Program-made: the position numbers and the translations under genes
Source: Ulva prolifera
Lineage: Eukaryota > Chlorophyta > Ulvophyceae > Ulvales > Ulvaceae
NCBI GenBank assembly: GCA_023078555.1
Contig: CM041201.1
Span: 5,959,172-6,023,171, forward strand
Length of the DNA: 64,000 nt
Direction: 5' to 3'
The notes under the pieces: generated by a model
What the model was told of the DNA's origin: nothing
Database searches by the model: none
What the model saw: only the letters and a program-made list of their open reading frames with translations
Shown: positions 43,854 through 59,100 of the stretch, in pieces
Layout: each line of letters starts with the position of its first letter
Numbering within the stretch: the stretch's first letter is position 1

Positions 43854-46800
43854 TCAATCATTGATTGGCTTAGAGATCAGCAATACTGCAGATTTTCCTG
43901 TGATACAGTATTCCTCTTGAACACCCTTGTTTCCTCCTTCCACCCAGTCACGAGGGGGCGGCAGATTTGTATCAACCAGGCGGCACCATTTCTGCCCAAC
44001 TGGGGCTGGTGGTAGGTTGACGTGGACAGTGCCGCGATGGGAGTTGAAAGCGCAGTACAAATCTCCATATGCAAACTTCCTGCAGACAGTTGATGCAATC
44101 ACGCACCATTGCATCACTCACGCCTGATTGAAGAAGATGAGCGTGTCAAGTGTGAACATCCCAAGTAGACTAATACAAGATCGTTACCTGCCATGAAGTG
44201 TGAATGCAATGAATTTGCTAGCCTCGTTGTCCCAGTGGGCTTCATGCCAGGAGATGTCATCATCCCGTAAAAACGTATCCCTTCCCAATAGCGGACAGGC
44301 CCGCCGGAACCTGATAAGGGATGAATAAAAGCGATAGAACTCTTGCTGTCTTGTGCCAGCCTCCCAGTCGAAATGCGACATCTCGTTGTCATGACCATAC
44401 CAGTTATTGTTCCCGTGATGAGTCAGACCATATTCATCACCTGCAAACGAACTTCACGCACACACAACAAAAATCATGCACTGACAAACAAAAGCGCAGG
44501 CTGAACAAAACGTTTATGTGTGACATGCCTAGCATCGCTGCCAAACCAGCCAAACCAGAGACTGCATAATGTTGCCACACCGGCCACAATCATCGGAGTT
44601 CCTTGGGACATCATCAGAGCCAAATGGAAGTTTTTCATCTGCCTCCACCGCATAGCCTGAATGGCATCATCATCTGTCGGACCTTCATGGCCACAGTTCC
44701 ATGAAAAATTATCATTAGTGCCATCCCGGCCTTTCTCGCCATTTGCCTCGTTGTGCTTCTCATTATATGAAACAAGATCCATCAAAGAAAATCCATCATG
44801 AGCATTTACAAAGTTGATACTATGATATGGTTTCCTGCACAAGGGCGATGGCCTGGCACTGTTTCCCAGAAAACAGCCGCCGTTCACGAGTAACTCAATT
44901 GGCTGGGGACAGGATCAGATCAAGTCATGGCTGCACAAATAATCACGATAATTGGATGAGATCAATCCTGCTTACCGATTGTGATTGTGATACAGGTCTG
45001 CAGAACCAGAAAGGCGCGTCGCCAATTCTCTTTTCATTCCCAGGTCTCCCCTTATGAAGCGTCGGACAACGTCCCGATAGATCCCATTCCACTCAGCCCA
45101 TACATCCCAATTTGGGAAGCTTCCCACCTGATAGCCACCAATGTCCCAAGGCTCCGCGATGAGTTTGGTCTTGCTGAGCACTGAATCCTTTGCAATAGCC
45201 CTTATCAAGGGAGGGACTTCCAGCAACGTCCCATCGCTGCCTGCAGCCCACATACAACACATCAGTGCGTTGGTGTGCAAGTACAAATGATATTGCACTG
45301 TGATAACAGTCCCTGTGCCCACCTCAGGTTGACCAGTACACATCAAGACACAGAATGAGGCCAGTCACGGGAAACAACAACGGTGAAGCAGGTTTTCCAC
45401 AATGCTAGACAGAGTCCATGCAAATTGCAGGCCACACCTGGCACTCCAGGGAATAGAGCGCACCACGACACAGGCATGTGGCCAGATCAAAGCGAAATCC
45501 GTCCACATGAAACTCTTCAACCCAATAACGGAGGCTATCTATGATAAGCTGAGAGGTCACAGGATTGTTTGCATTGATTGTGTTGCCGCATCCAGAGTAA
45601 TTTAGAAGCTGCTCATACTGCTTCAGATTCATTTGATAATAGGTCATGCAATCAATGCAGCGATGGCTAAGAATGTATGGATTGACATCCGAACCCTCCG
45701 CCGTGTGATTGTACACCACATCTAAGATGACTTCGATCCCCTTTGAATGTAGCCTACAGAACAATGAACTTGACTACATGGATGAAAATTCCATAATTCA
45801 CAGCTGAGGTTTGCTGAATGAGTGGAACTGTTTAGATCTTCAAATAACCACTTTTGGTTGCAATGACCGGCTGCTTGGTGCTCTGTCATGCAATGGCCCG
45901 TGTCCTCGTACACTGCAAGTTGACAAATACACAGCAGCTGCAGTGGGATAGGTGCACACGTCTGGACCATCTCTTTGAACTCCACAGCAGCGGCGCTGGC
46001 GCCGCCACCATCCGCTGCGAAGCGGCTCATCGGTGCCATAAAAGAAATGTGACTGTAGCCCCAGATGTTGACCATATGATCACGAGGATTTGGGCTGCGC
46101 TGAAACTCAAGCTCGTCGTACTCGAATACTGGCAGCAGCTCCACAGCATTGATGCCCAGGTCAATCAGATGATCAGCTTTTGCAGCAAGCCCCAGAAAGG
46201 TGCCGCGCTGACCTTCGGGCAGGCCTGAGCTTTCAGCAGCTGTGAAAGAGCGCACAGGGACTTCATAAATCACAAGGTCTTTCATGTGATGCCCCGGGGA
46301 CTGCACTCCTCTCCAATCGAATTGAGGGCTGTCAAAATCAAAGCTCCCACGAAAGACACTCCCAACCTACAGTCGAAGCAGGCCCATATAAAGTTATTTA
46401 GTAGGTTCTAGGCCATGTTGCAACAGAAGGGGATGCACCTCTAGCTTGAACTGCTCGTTGCTATCACGTTCCCCAAACACTCTCCTGCCTGAGACCAGTG
46501 GTGCATAAGGATCCAACAGCACACGTGTGGGATCCCATCGGTGTCCTACATCCCATCCCCCATCACCATACACCCTCACCCCATACAGAATTTCAGTTCG
46601 AGGACAGTTTGTCACTTCCACATGCCAAACATCCCCTACAACAAATCTGGGCGATCTGAGTACACGTGTGGGGCTCAAATCTGCTATTTGCTCGATAGTA
46701 GACACTGGTGACGCATCGACAACACTGCTCCATCGAATGTAGCTCCGCACCAGATTTGTACATGCTGTACTCCCCTACGGCATGATTTGCACTGTCAAAC

Positions 46801-47182
46801 AGGCACAGCCTGACATCGGTGGCGTGCACAGAGGCAAGTGCGAAGTTGATTCCAGTGGACGTCGGGGAAGGGCCCAGGGGTGCCGGTGCACCCCGAGTTG
46901 TGCTATACAGAGCTGTTGCATCGACGCCGGCCACAGCTTCTGAAGTACGTGCGCACCGACTCCTCCATATAGATGCAGGCTGTGGGTTGCAGCCACTTAT
47001 GTGTACTGGAGGGGGGCACGAAAACCTCGCGCACGTCCCGGACCTACGCTCTTGTCTGGTGCAGACTGCTGGCGCCCGCCTGATGGCAGGGGCAAGCATC
47101 CTGCTCGCGTCACAAGGCAACTGCAAGGCTTCAAACACCTGCCTTGATAAGATGTATTGCCATTGCCTCTGATGGCAACCAT
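43854..47182 (-). CDS. Isoamylase-type starch debranching enzyme
   Basis: Multi-exon minus-strand gene. The start is probably ATG 47182, with a basic Ser/Gly-rich leader ([20 protein letters not shown]) that could be a plastid transit peptide. Then come a CBM48-type region ([31 protein letters not shown]...ILYGVRVYG...[12 protein letters not shown]) and a GH13 barrel: [46 protein letters not shown] (nucleophile Asp, ~45.49 kb); [21 protein letters not shown] (acid Glu, ~45.15 kb); [10 protein letters not shown] (Asp, ~44.80 kb); [18 protein letters not shown]. The C-terminal beta domain (DLYCAFNS...[10 protein letters not shown]) ends at 43854. The exon 45960-46366 joins in frame to the next (from 45753). 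The enzyme hydrolyses alpha-1,6 branches. ISA1 versus ISA3 type is not resolved; small splice details are uncertain. Confidence 0.87.
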
Positions 47183-49318
47183 TCACAAGCGCGCTCCAAA
47201 GCCTGGCATATACATTCTTAGGCGACACGTATGCAGCGGCATACAGCGACAACACATGATCTAGATTGTGAGGCACATACCTTCGATGTATCCCTGCAGG
47301 ATGCAGGTCGGTCAATTACAGCACAGCACAGACTTGGTGCTGCGCCTGTTCACTGACTCAGGCAAGCGGCCTTGAACAGGCGTACATTAGATTGTGTGGA
47401 TCGTGGTGAAGTCGGATTCAGTTGTAAAGGGATGTCACTGGCAAAGTTTCGGATGTCGGTGCGGAAGACTATGTTGCCCTGACGTCGTTTGCTCCCGCAA
47501 AGGACGAGCCCTTACACGGTCACCGCTCAATGGTCAATTGACCGGCATCACGGAGGTCTGCAGAGCCCAGTAAGCACGAGCCATCTTCCTCGAAAGGCTT
47601 CGAGATGCGCCTTGAGCAACCATGCCTGAATCTCGAGTCCTGCCCGACCACGATCGAGATAGCGCAGGAGCGACGTCTCTGGCAGCGGCCTGTGCGCGGA
47701 CAAGCAGCCCACGGAACGCACACGCACTAACAGCACTGATGGCACGGTAGACCGCCCATGCAGCCCTGTACAGCTGCAGCATGTCCGTTGGTGTTGAGGT
47801 GGTGCAACGCAAGGAACCTCTGCATCGTGTGCGCATTGGGGAGCCCCCTGCCCATGGCCACCGCCATACTCCCAGCTTGTGGCACCCGCTCCGACATCAC
47901 ATCGCAGGATAATCCCGCCGCCAACACTCCTGTGAATCAAGCGACCAACAAATGCGATCGTCTTGCCGTCAATGCTGCTTTCGGAGGTCCACAATTGTGT
48001 GGCTCTAGGATGACCGGGTGGTGTGAGGCTTCGCCATACAATGGTCTGAACTCTTGCAAATTGTTCATGGCACAAGGGAGTGCTGATCTAGATCTGGCCT
48101 AGATGCAAGGCGTCTGTACCTGGCTCGCTGCTCTGTGTACGGGCATGGGACAGGCCCCCCACAGCTGTCTGCCTGCCACAGCGATATACAAGTTTGGCTT
48201 GCACCGCCTCGGCGTCAAGTCGGGTCTGCGGACTTGTTTTTGCAGTAGAGATGGGATGATACCTGTTGGAGGGCAGCTCAGCGTGTCGCACTGGATCGCA
48301 GTTTGAGGGGATGGGGTGCCTACCTGGGCCTTTTCATGATGCAGGTGGGTTGTGAGACATGTACACTGGAAAAGATGCAGTGAGAGGAAAGTGTCAGATC
48401 TCATGCGCCAGCCACAAGTATGGCCGCCCTCATGCTCATGCAATACGCAACAGCATCTCGATCTCAGCTGAGGAATTGCTGGACGGGGTAGACCGGGTAT
48501 GACAACATTCTTGCATCACAGCAACTAACGCTGTTGGCTCCCGCCTTTTGGACGAACTGGCTATTACTTCATGTAGTTCCACGCTACATGTAGTTCCGTG
48601 TGATTCCATGCTACAGAGGGAAGCCGGGGATATGCGGAGCAGCAGCTGCACTGGCATACACATGGGCAATAATTTTTTGATCGAGTCCACGAAGGTTCAT
48701 GGATCGGTTGTGGGCATGGTCTTCATCTAATTTGGATGGTGTGTGGTGATCATCTATAGCTCACGCCAAGCTGTTGAATATGGTCTTCCATGCAACGCTC
48801 CTCCAACATTCTTGTCAACACATCCTGTTCAACACATCATGTTGTGTTGGCTGCTGAACAAATCATCGACCAGCTTGACTACGATAGCTCTGACCTGGAA
48901 TGCTGCGTCCACTCAGTGGACTCCACTTTGTATGTCGCATCCTCTGGCTGGCTCTTCTTTTTGCATGTGGCTGGTCACATGTTACTCGCCAGATTGAGTA
49001 CTTATATCGATGATGCATCATTGTTCAACACCATTCAGCACTGATGTCGGCATCAATTTAGCTAACAGCAGTACTTTACAGGTTGTGTCTGATGTGTGAC
49101 GTCCCGACAAACCAAGTAGATGCATTGGTGAGATTCAGTGCTAGCACGGCTACTGCTCATGCACCAAACTGGTCCGCGATCACAAAGTGCCTATGCCAGC
49201 TGTCACAATCACACATGAAACTGCAATCTAAAAGTACAGATCTAAATTAGCTCACAACATACCATAAAATATCAGAACAGTTCTGCCAGTGTACCAACAG
49301 GGCGAGCCAGAAAGTGCA
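47183..49318. other. No recognised gene
   Basis: A 175-codon minus-strand frame (47548-48075) and a 100-codon Ala/Arg-rich frame (47534-47836) overlap each other and show no family motif. CACATCCTGTTCAACACATCATGTTGTGTTG near 48820 is a small palindromic stretch. The isoamylase promoter should lie just above 47182. Confidence 0.35.
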
Positions 49319-50626
49319 TCAGCTCATTGAGTATTCCATTGAATAATCATACTCAATTGTGGGGACCACCCCCGAGATAAATTTCAGGAACAGTATGTGG
49401 TAATGCGCCACGGGAAAATTCTTCCCATTCATAACTTGCAGATCTCCAAAGATCTTCATCGTCTTGGCATGCTGGCAAGGATGTATGCTCATGGTCGTCA
49501 GCTTGTCAATGTGCGGAAATGGATCCACTGTGACAGTGGTACGCATGTGATCCGCACTGATGTCTGCTTCCACCTGCAGCCATGACATATACTGAAGAAG
49601 GGTCGGAGCTACTGTATCTCTGGAGCAGCGGCGGTGTGATTCTGGCAAGCACCTGCTTCATTGACAACGGGGTTTTGTCCACAGAAAATCCGACCAGCCA
49701 GAACTGTGGTACCTGGTAGTACTTACTGTACGTTATGTATAGGTCGTACGATCTCCGTTCTGCTGAATCAGCAGGTGGGATGTATGTGTCCTGCAGTTGC
49801 TCTCGATATTCAGACAGCTGAAGCTGCTCGTTCTTGCCAGTTACTGGTGACAACATAAAATCAGCCATGCGAAATAAATCCAGAACTAGAGAGCCCATTC
49901 ATACCTCATCACCGTCGTCCAGGTCCCCCAGGCTAGCAGCAACAGCACTATCTACTGCACGCTCATTCGCTGTGGCACAGATCCAGTGTCCGCTACCACC
50001 ATCGAATCCTTCAACTTCGACCTCTTCGGCTGTCAGAGCGGTTGCGCGCTTCTTACATGGTACTGCACAATCCACATTTGTCATCATCGAGGCGATTCAA
50101 GAACGTTTGATCAAACGTAGGCATGCAGGTGAACACACCATTCCGTGTCACCAAAAATTGCTTGTCTGCGGGAAGGTATGGCACAGGCGGTTTGCCAACG
50201 GATGACGACCTGCGCTGTCGACAAACTCTTCAGCAGCACATACACAAGCGTGCCCCACTGGGCCAATTCGGCAACGCTGGCAAGCATACCAAGCCCAAGA
50301 GCCGACTGTGCTTACGAGATGATCTCCAGCGATGACAAATTCTTCAGGTGTGAGCACCTGCAAGTGTTTGCGGAGCGACTCCCACGTCGGTCATGTGCAC
50401 ACGACCCCAGTGGCCCAGGGAACATACATGTTGATGAGCAGGGCATAATCTACGTGCTTTGCACGTATGCCACATTAGTGAGGTGCAGAGCTACTGCGTA
50501 CTTCCTTGACGCACTGACGTCGGGACACACCCGTTTCTCCTCGAAGTGGCTGACACTTGCCGCTGGTGTAACGGCTTCAACAATCCCTTTGATCTGTGAA
50601 TGAATCGCGTGACGAATGCCGTGCAT
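49319..50626 (-). CDS. ATG3: Autophagy E2-like enzyme Atg3
   Basis: Complete six-exon model, complement(join(49319..49573, 49653..49790, 49905..50062, 50139..50209, 50290..50357, 50531..50626)), all GT-AG and in frame: 261 aa. Motifs in order: an amphipathic N-terminus (IHSQIKGIVEAVTPAASV); VLTPEEFVIAGDHLVS; YLPADKQFLVTRN then VPCKKRA; an acidic middle region ending LGDLDDGDE; RSYDLYITYSKYYQVPQFWL; ADHMRTTVTVDPFPH; IHPCQHAKTM with the catalytic Cys of the HPC motif; and ILFLKFISGVVPTIEYDY. Atg3 transfers Atg8 from Atg7 to phosphatidylethanolamine on growing autophagosome membranes. It is slightly shorter than typical (~310 aa), mainly in the flexible middle region. Divergently transcribed from TTC12. 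Confidence 0.93.
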
Positions 50627-51129
50627 GTTTACAGCGGAATTTCAGAACTGACCGTGGACACTGTGACACGATGCAGCGCGATCGTGAAGTACCAACGGTT
50701 TCAGTAGCCAAGGAACCGCAAGGCAGATCAACAGACTAAACATGTACTAGCAGAGCTCCTTGCACGAGCTGTGGCTCCTCAGTTCCATACCAGCTGAGAC
50801 CGGCCTCCCAGCCCAGCGATGAGTCGGCTTGATATTTCCCGCCACATCTCGCAAGCTGGACGTTCGGTGCTCGTGTGACAAAAGGCGTGAACATGCAGCA
50901 TAGGGTGTTTATGGCGTCCCGCTGGCTACGGCTTGAAAACATGAGAATCTTACCGTGTCCGTGAAGTTGTGAACGGTGTTGCCATGGCCGCGGGAATGCA
51001 ATACATCTGTGATATCTGGCATCTGACGTACGTCAGCAGGGTGTACTTTGTGACATAAGCAAGTCCAGGCTTTGTCTTTCGCATTATTCTCTTGAAACTG
51101 TACGCCGGGCTTTCTTGAACTTTGGGAAT
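50627..51129. promoter_or_regulatory. Divergent intergenic region between ATG3 and TTC12
   Basis: 503 bp separate the two start codons, so both promoters must lie here or overlap. I see no TATA box or other motif I can defend. Confidence 0.4.
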
Positions 51130-54067
51130 ATGCCAGTGTCAGACAACGCGGATGTTGCGAACCTAAGCGCGATGCCATCGACACACGAGGTTGAAGGTTT
51201 CACAAAGAAGGTTGATGAAGTGTCCATATTAATCGATGGACTGCAGCGAGGCACTATTTCTCCTGCTTACATCGATTCAAAATTTGCTCATGCCAAAGAA
51301 AAGGTACAACACACTGGCCGTGCCTGGGCGTGCCTGAGTGTACAGAAACGTAGCCTCCACTGCGTGCTGGTCAACAGAAGTGAACTCTCGAAAACAACAA
51401 GCCATTGTTGCTTACTAAGTGCAGCTGACAACCTCCTCCAAAGCGTCTGCTGGGGAAATAGAGGGTGACGACTTCAAACATCGACGAGCTTCAGTACAGA
51501 GGAAAATTGAGGAGATCAAAGCAAACCTTGACAAGAAACGGCGGGCAAGGGAACGGTATGAAGAACACATCAAGCACAATCCTCCTACCATTGCGTCGAC
51601 CGACTACATTAAATGGGACTTCTGGTGCCCGGAGGACGATGAAGATGAGCTAGTGGCAAGCTGCACACCTGACAACGCTCAGCTACAAGCAATGGAGAAG
51701 GACATAAATGACCGCCATGCACGGTGCGTCATGTATCTGATGCACCCGCTTGCCACAATGTAAAGAGTAATCAATATAATGCTATGCGTGCAGGATAGTG
51801 AGGGAACGACAGCGTGCAGAGAGATGCCGGAAAGCTGGCATCGAGGCCTACAGGAGTAAACAATGGTCCAAAGCATATTTGCATTTTGATGAAGGATGCA
51901 GTGCTGAGAGGTCCAATGCAAACCTTCATTCAAATGCTGCAATGGCCGCAATAAAAATGGGATGCTACGCACAAGCTATTGAGCACTGTGAAAAGGTGAT
52001 CAGGCTTCACGATTTTCTGCTTGAAAAGCCAGAGCACCCCATGGTAGTCAAAGCGTGGCAACGCATGGCAGCTGCGAGAGTGGGCTTGAAGCATTTTAAG
52101 GAAGCTGCTGAGGTGCGCAAACAAGCAAGGCAGTTTTGTGGCCTTTGTCACCTCTGGGTATCCACTGCCCCTGCATCCTGCAAGAGTTGGCCATGTGTGG
52201 TTGTACAGGCTATGGAAGCTGCGGTGCTGCTGGCACCTGATGATTTTGACATCATACAAGGAGCACAGCGAGCTCAGCAAGCATACAATGAACAGAAAAT
52301 TGTCAAACACCTTACTGCGTCGAAGGCATGCATGAAAGACCTGCAGACAATTGAGTCATTGGCATGCGCACTGACAGCCATTGGTAGCAGCATTGTTGAT
52401 CGCCCGTGCAAGTCAGCCGTTGGGGTGGCTGCCTTGAGAACTGCAACAGTTAGCCCACACGCGACAGATGCACAGGCATCACACGTCAAGCGTTTGTGCG
52501 ACGATCTCGTTGCATTACTGCGCAAGCATGATGACTGGCGTGTGTACTTCCGTTCTTGCGGCGGTCTGCAGTCAGTTGCTTGCCTGCTGTCACAGCGCCT
52601 TTGTATGTGGAAAGGGCGCGATTCAAATGAATCAGATTCTGCTTTTTCAAAAGATGGCTCAGCATGCAACAAGATGATCACCGCATGTGCCAACCTGCTC
52701 AATGAGGCTTGTCAAATTGACACCAACGGCCGGGCACTAAGTGGCTGTGACATGGGAAAGACAGAAGAGCAGCAGCAAAGCATCTCAGCCGACTTGACAT
52801 GTGAGATGCTTCTATCCCAATGCTGTATTGCAGCTGGCACATTTGAAGCGATTTCCATGCTGCTGCACACTCTGACCACTGATGAGCTCTCCCGACAAAA
52901 AGTTGCCCGAGCTATGCTACTGGAAGATGCTGCATCGCCCCATGATGCTGTGGACTGTACCTTTCGGCAGCTTGTCAGCTTAGAGCCTGTGCATCGGGCA
53001 CTTACTGTGGCACTACTGTCAAACTGTTTAACAGTTGACGTGTTTGCCACCAGAGTTTCGGAGGCACTTGGGGCAGGACAATATCCTGTCTTGTTTCATA
53101 AATTACTGCAACAGCAGACCAACTCCTGTGAGTGCAAATTGGTGGCAGACTTTCTGGCAAACGCTGCAACATCGCCCACAATCCGGAGCACACTGGCCTG
53201 CAAAAAAGTGCTTCAGCTGCTTGTTGGCCACTGTTCAAGGTTGTCGGTGCCTGGGAGCAGCTGCTCAGAGACTCAGGCCCTCGTGGCATGCTTAACATGC
53301 CTGTACAACATTGGTCTGTCAAGAGAGGCACCTGCAGTATCTGATTGCTTGAATGCTGATTCGTGGATCCATACAGCTACCCACCTGATGAAACATGACG
53401 ACACAATCGTGACTCAGCTGGCAGCATGCATTGAGGCTAGACATGTGGCATTGTTGCATGCTGACAGTTCAAAAATTGAGGTCTACCTCGCACGGAGGAT
53501 GATCGCTACGGCTGTTGAGGCAGGACTGGCCATTGGTATCATGCCGGACATGCACCAAACTGGCGGTAGCTTGAGAGATTGGCAGGGCCCAGTGGCTCTG
53601 AAGCTCATTGATGCAGTCATTCGCATGCTTGCGGGACTTGGTTCAGCGGGACACGTGCATGTACTCAAGAGCTTAGCTGCTGTTGAGCTACTTGCATGGG
53701 CAATCTGTACAGATGCTGTCATGGACGTTTGTGCAGGCAATGCTGCTCTCTGCATCGGGTTTATCGCAGATGATGAGTGCGCTACTTTAGCCAAGATTGC
53801 TTGATCCGTGAGATTATGTACACTGGCTCACTGAGATCAGCTTACATGTTCATGCATTTGTGGTCCACCTGCAGGTCCCTTATTCCAGTTCTCAGGGACA
53901 GAAGTGTTGTGACATCTTTGGTCGATATGGCATACAAGCGGCACGGTTCCCCTGCAAGCCGGAATGCCGCCATCACAGCTGCGAAGCTTGCACAAGACCC
54001 TTCATGCCTTCAGGAAATGAGAGATTGCCATGGATTTGAAAAAATTCACAAGTATATTGCAGTGTAA
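51130..54067 (+). CDS. TTC12: TTC12-like TPR/armadillo protein (axonemal dynein assembly factor)
   Basis: Model join(51130..51303, 51425..51723, 51794..52112, 52209..53776, 53875..54067) is in frame throughout and gives 850 aa. The N-terminus has VEGFTKKVDEVSILIDGLQ, typical of TTC12. A helical linker ends ERQRAERCRKAGIEAYRSKQ. TPR repeats follow (WSKAYLHFDEG; NLHSNAAMAAIKMGCYAQAIEHCEKVI; KAWQRMAAARVGLKHFKEAAEAM). Then come ~550 residues of armadillo-like helices, including GNAALCIGFIADD, ending HGFEKIHKYIAV. Human TTC12 (about 700 aa) is a cytoplasmic factor for axonemal dynein arm assembly, so the host probably builds motile cilia. The intron 52113-52208 is 96 nt and stop-free, so retention would keep frame. 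ATG 51130 is the first in-frame ATG. Confidence 0.85.
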
Positions 54068-56044
<1,977 letters not shown>

Positions 56045-56130
56045 GTTTTCCCGACAAGCCAGGGGGATGCAGGCGGGCGTGCCCGCAGGCCGCCAATGGT
56101 GCTTTTCGGGACCGCCGACAAACGCCGACA
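56045..56130 (+). repeat. hAT element copy 3, left fragment
   Basis: It matches 13787-13890 of the hAT element (CCCGACAAGCCAG, GGCGGGCGTGCCCG, CGCCAATGGTGCTTTT, AACGCCGACA). It stops at 56130, where an inverted-terminus segment begins, and the matching sequence resumes at 59324. Confidence 0.75.
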
Positions 56131-59100
56131 TCACAGGCAGGATCGACAAATGAGCAAACGGGAGGTAGCACGGTGGTAAGGTGGCATCGCTGGTAGTACT
56201 GTGTTGTGCCCGGCACCTCAGAGCCGGAGTTACCGGGCTGTGTGGGCTCATACGAGGGCCTTTACCCAATTTGCCCCAGTTACCATCGACATACCACGCT
56301 CGGCAGCGGTAGGTAAATGCGTCAAAAGGCACAGAGCAACAGATCGCCGCTGCACCGCTCCTACGCCCACGCATGTGATGTCAATGTTACAAAGATATTT
56401 ATTGCGAGTCAAACAGCCGTCGGTGTGGCCATTTAGCAAAGTCCGTACCAGCCACTGTGCGGCAGCGTACTGTTGAATACGAATGCGCACGGCCAGGCCT
56501 CCCGACAGGTAACATCACCGCACCAGACCAACTTGCAGCACATAGTCTTCGTTATAGTCATATCCGTTTCATTCTGTACATGAGTATGTGGCTGCTCGAG
56601 CGGTCCAGAAGATGTGCCAGCTACGCACACATCTGCGCCTGTGGTACGTTGACATATTTTCCAGCTGCTGAGGTCGCTGAATAGATGTACACTTCTGATG
56701 ACCTGCGGCTTATCAAATGATTTATTGCGGCAGTTCATCAGGCTGCCGCTTTGCTGCCTCAGGTTGGTCTTGGGACGCTGTGCTGATCAGTCTTGTGATG
56801 GAGCCGGCCGCTAACAAAGACGTATCTCTTCAGAATTATTGCTGCATCGCTTGCAACTATGCCCGGCGCGTCTTTGTGCGCGTGCCTGTGTTGCCTAAAA
56901 TTATGACTGCTGTGAGATGCAGTTGCTTGCAAAGCACAGCCGGGAACAGTCAGAGGCCTGTCCGGAGGTGCATGACGCCAGCATCATGCAGTCGGGTTGA
57001 AGCACCTCATTTGCAGCTTCTTACTCTCATTATCGGGTATACGCCCAGTTCGATAATGTGATGTGATGTCGGGGAGCCGGTGTGCTTGACCGTGTTGACG
57101 TGCTCATCCCGTCGCAACCAACACAGTGTACACGGACGTCCTCGAGTTTGCAGCTTAATGCGGGAATAAATCCCCATGTGCAAGCCGTCATGATCTCATG
57201 GCAGTTGAGTTTGAGTATCCACCAACGACTGCTGTGTCGAATTCATAGGTGCATCAGTGGTCACATTGCAAGTAGAAGTCTTCTGAGACCTGCATCATGT
57301 ACAGTACAAACCTCATGCATGCATCATGTGCCTAGTAAGATCACTCCATTGCTCAGGCATGCACCATAGTTGAATGTACTGGCGCCGACCTGTATGTGCA
57401 GGCTACTCGATAGTCCAAGGAAAACACCCTGTCGTATGTATGTATGTATGCATGATTACATAGCCGTATCCATTTGGACATTGACAACTCCGAAATCCGG
57501 GACCGAAAGAGGCATCCAAGCAACATGCTGTCGTGTTGCTTGTAGCGATTGTCTGTGTTCCAGGCTGGTCGCCATGACTCTGTCCAATATATTCCAATGG
57601 CTCACTCAGCTGCACAGGCATCGCCTATTCAATACGGGAGTTTCCATGCTGCATGCCCCCACGATCCACATGTCGCAGTCTGCTTCCTCACCTTGTGCTC
57701 ATGTGTCAACAATACTGTCCTTGAGCAGGGCGTAGAGCGGCACAGAACAACACTTGTAACACATCTGAAGTGAATGCTTCAGCGGATTCTGCTGCTTCCA
57801 CGGTTGCCGCGAGTGGCTTTGTGCTTGAGTGCGTCTAGCTGCTTCACCAATCCAGCCGTCACTTGCAGCATTCCTCACAGAATTCGAAACAAGCAGCAGT
57901 TTACATCTGTGCGACGAACATGCAATCAAATCGTCCTTTAAACAAAGCTCGAGGTCATGCTGACCTTTCGCAGCGCGAAAAGAATGCTGTGGCGCTACAT
58001 TCCGAGGGGCCTTGGGCTATCATATCGACGCAAAGCAAAAGCGTACAGAATACTACGTAATGAACAGGGCGAGGTGGGGGCGCGACTGGGTACAAACAGC
58101 TATCGCGAAGCGTTTCAGCAGTGCACGGTCGAACAAGGTCAGTGTGTCTTAATGAAACTATCACGTTCAGCAGCGCTTTTGAAGTTCAGTTGTGCATTTT
58201 GGTGTGTAGTTGCGTTGAAACGTCTACGGAGCGCTTGATCAGCCGCTACTGCAGCGACATGCTGTGGCCACGAGAGTGTGCAATAACCAGTGACCAAAAT
58301 TTCTGCCGGGGCCTCATAGGACTGCAGCTCCAAGGGCACCCTGCTCATCAACCGGTCGCACTCGGAGGAATGGCATGGATGCCAACATCATATATATGGA
58401 AGTGTCACAGTGCTTTGAATGGTTGCTTCGGGGTTGTGACAGAAGCATCTGGGTTTGGTGTGAGGCAGTGTCATGCTCAACCGCATTTCAAGAGTTGAGT
58501 GTTGAGTTCTCGATTCCCGTTTGCTTTGAAGAAAAACAAGGAACTACTGAACAACCCCAGTGTCCACACCGTTGGCATTCATGGCTCTGTGCGGCGTGGC
58601 AAAAGGGCAGAGAAGCATTCTTGGTGTGAAAGTGCTCAGGCTGGATCTGGCTCACGCCCCGGTCACGACCACATGGTCAGATGTTGTGCTGCACAAAATT
58701 CTGAGCACATCCCTTGATTCATATGTCCTCTTTTCAGCTCTTTACGAGCGGCCTCACGTACTTTCAGAGTAACGCCGTGTAAGTGGACAAGACCCGAGCA
58801 GTCCAAGCTGCCGCTCATAGGCCCTAAAACTAGACAGAGACACAGCTGAAGTTATAGCGAAAGCAAATGTGGATGGCTTCTGTCAAAGAGACGCCCGATC
58901 AGGCTGGCCAAAGGCCTGATCGACCTGTGTCGACGTAATTCAGCGGTACGGACGGGTAAGCGGGCACACTTGCAATAGACCGCCACGACAAACCATGGCT
59001 CCAATTGCAGCGCAATGAACGCAGTCGTGCACTCAACAGCCCCATCAATCCATTTGAACGGGTTTCACAATGAACCTCGGCGCTTGCACACTCTCCGGTG

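Noticed and set aside
47534..48102. Overlapping 100-175-codon frames on both strands
   Set aside because: High GC makes long chance frames likely; no motif, splice structure or strand preference supports a gene.
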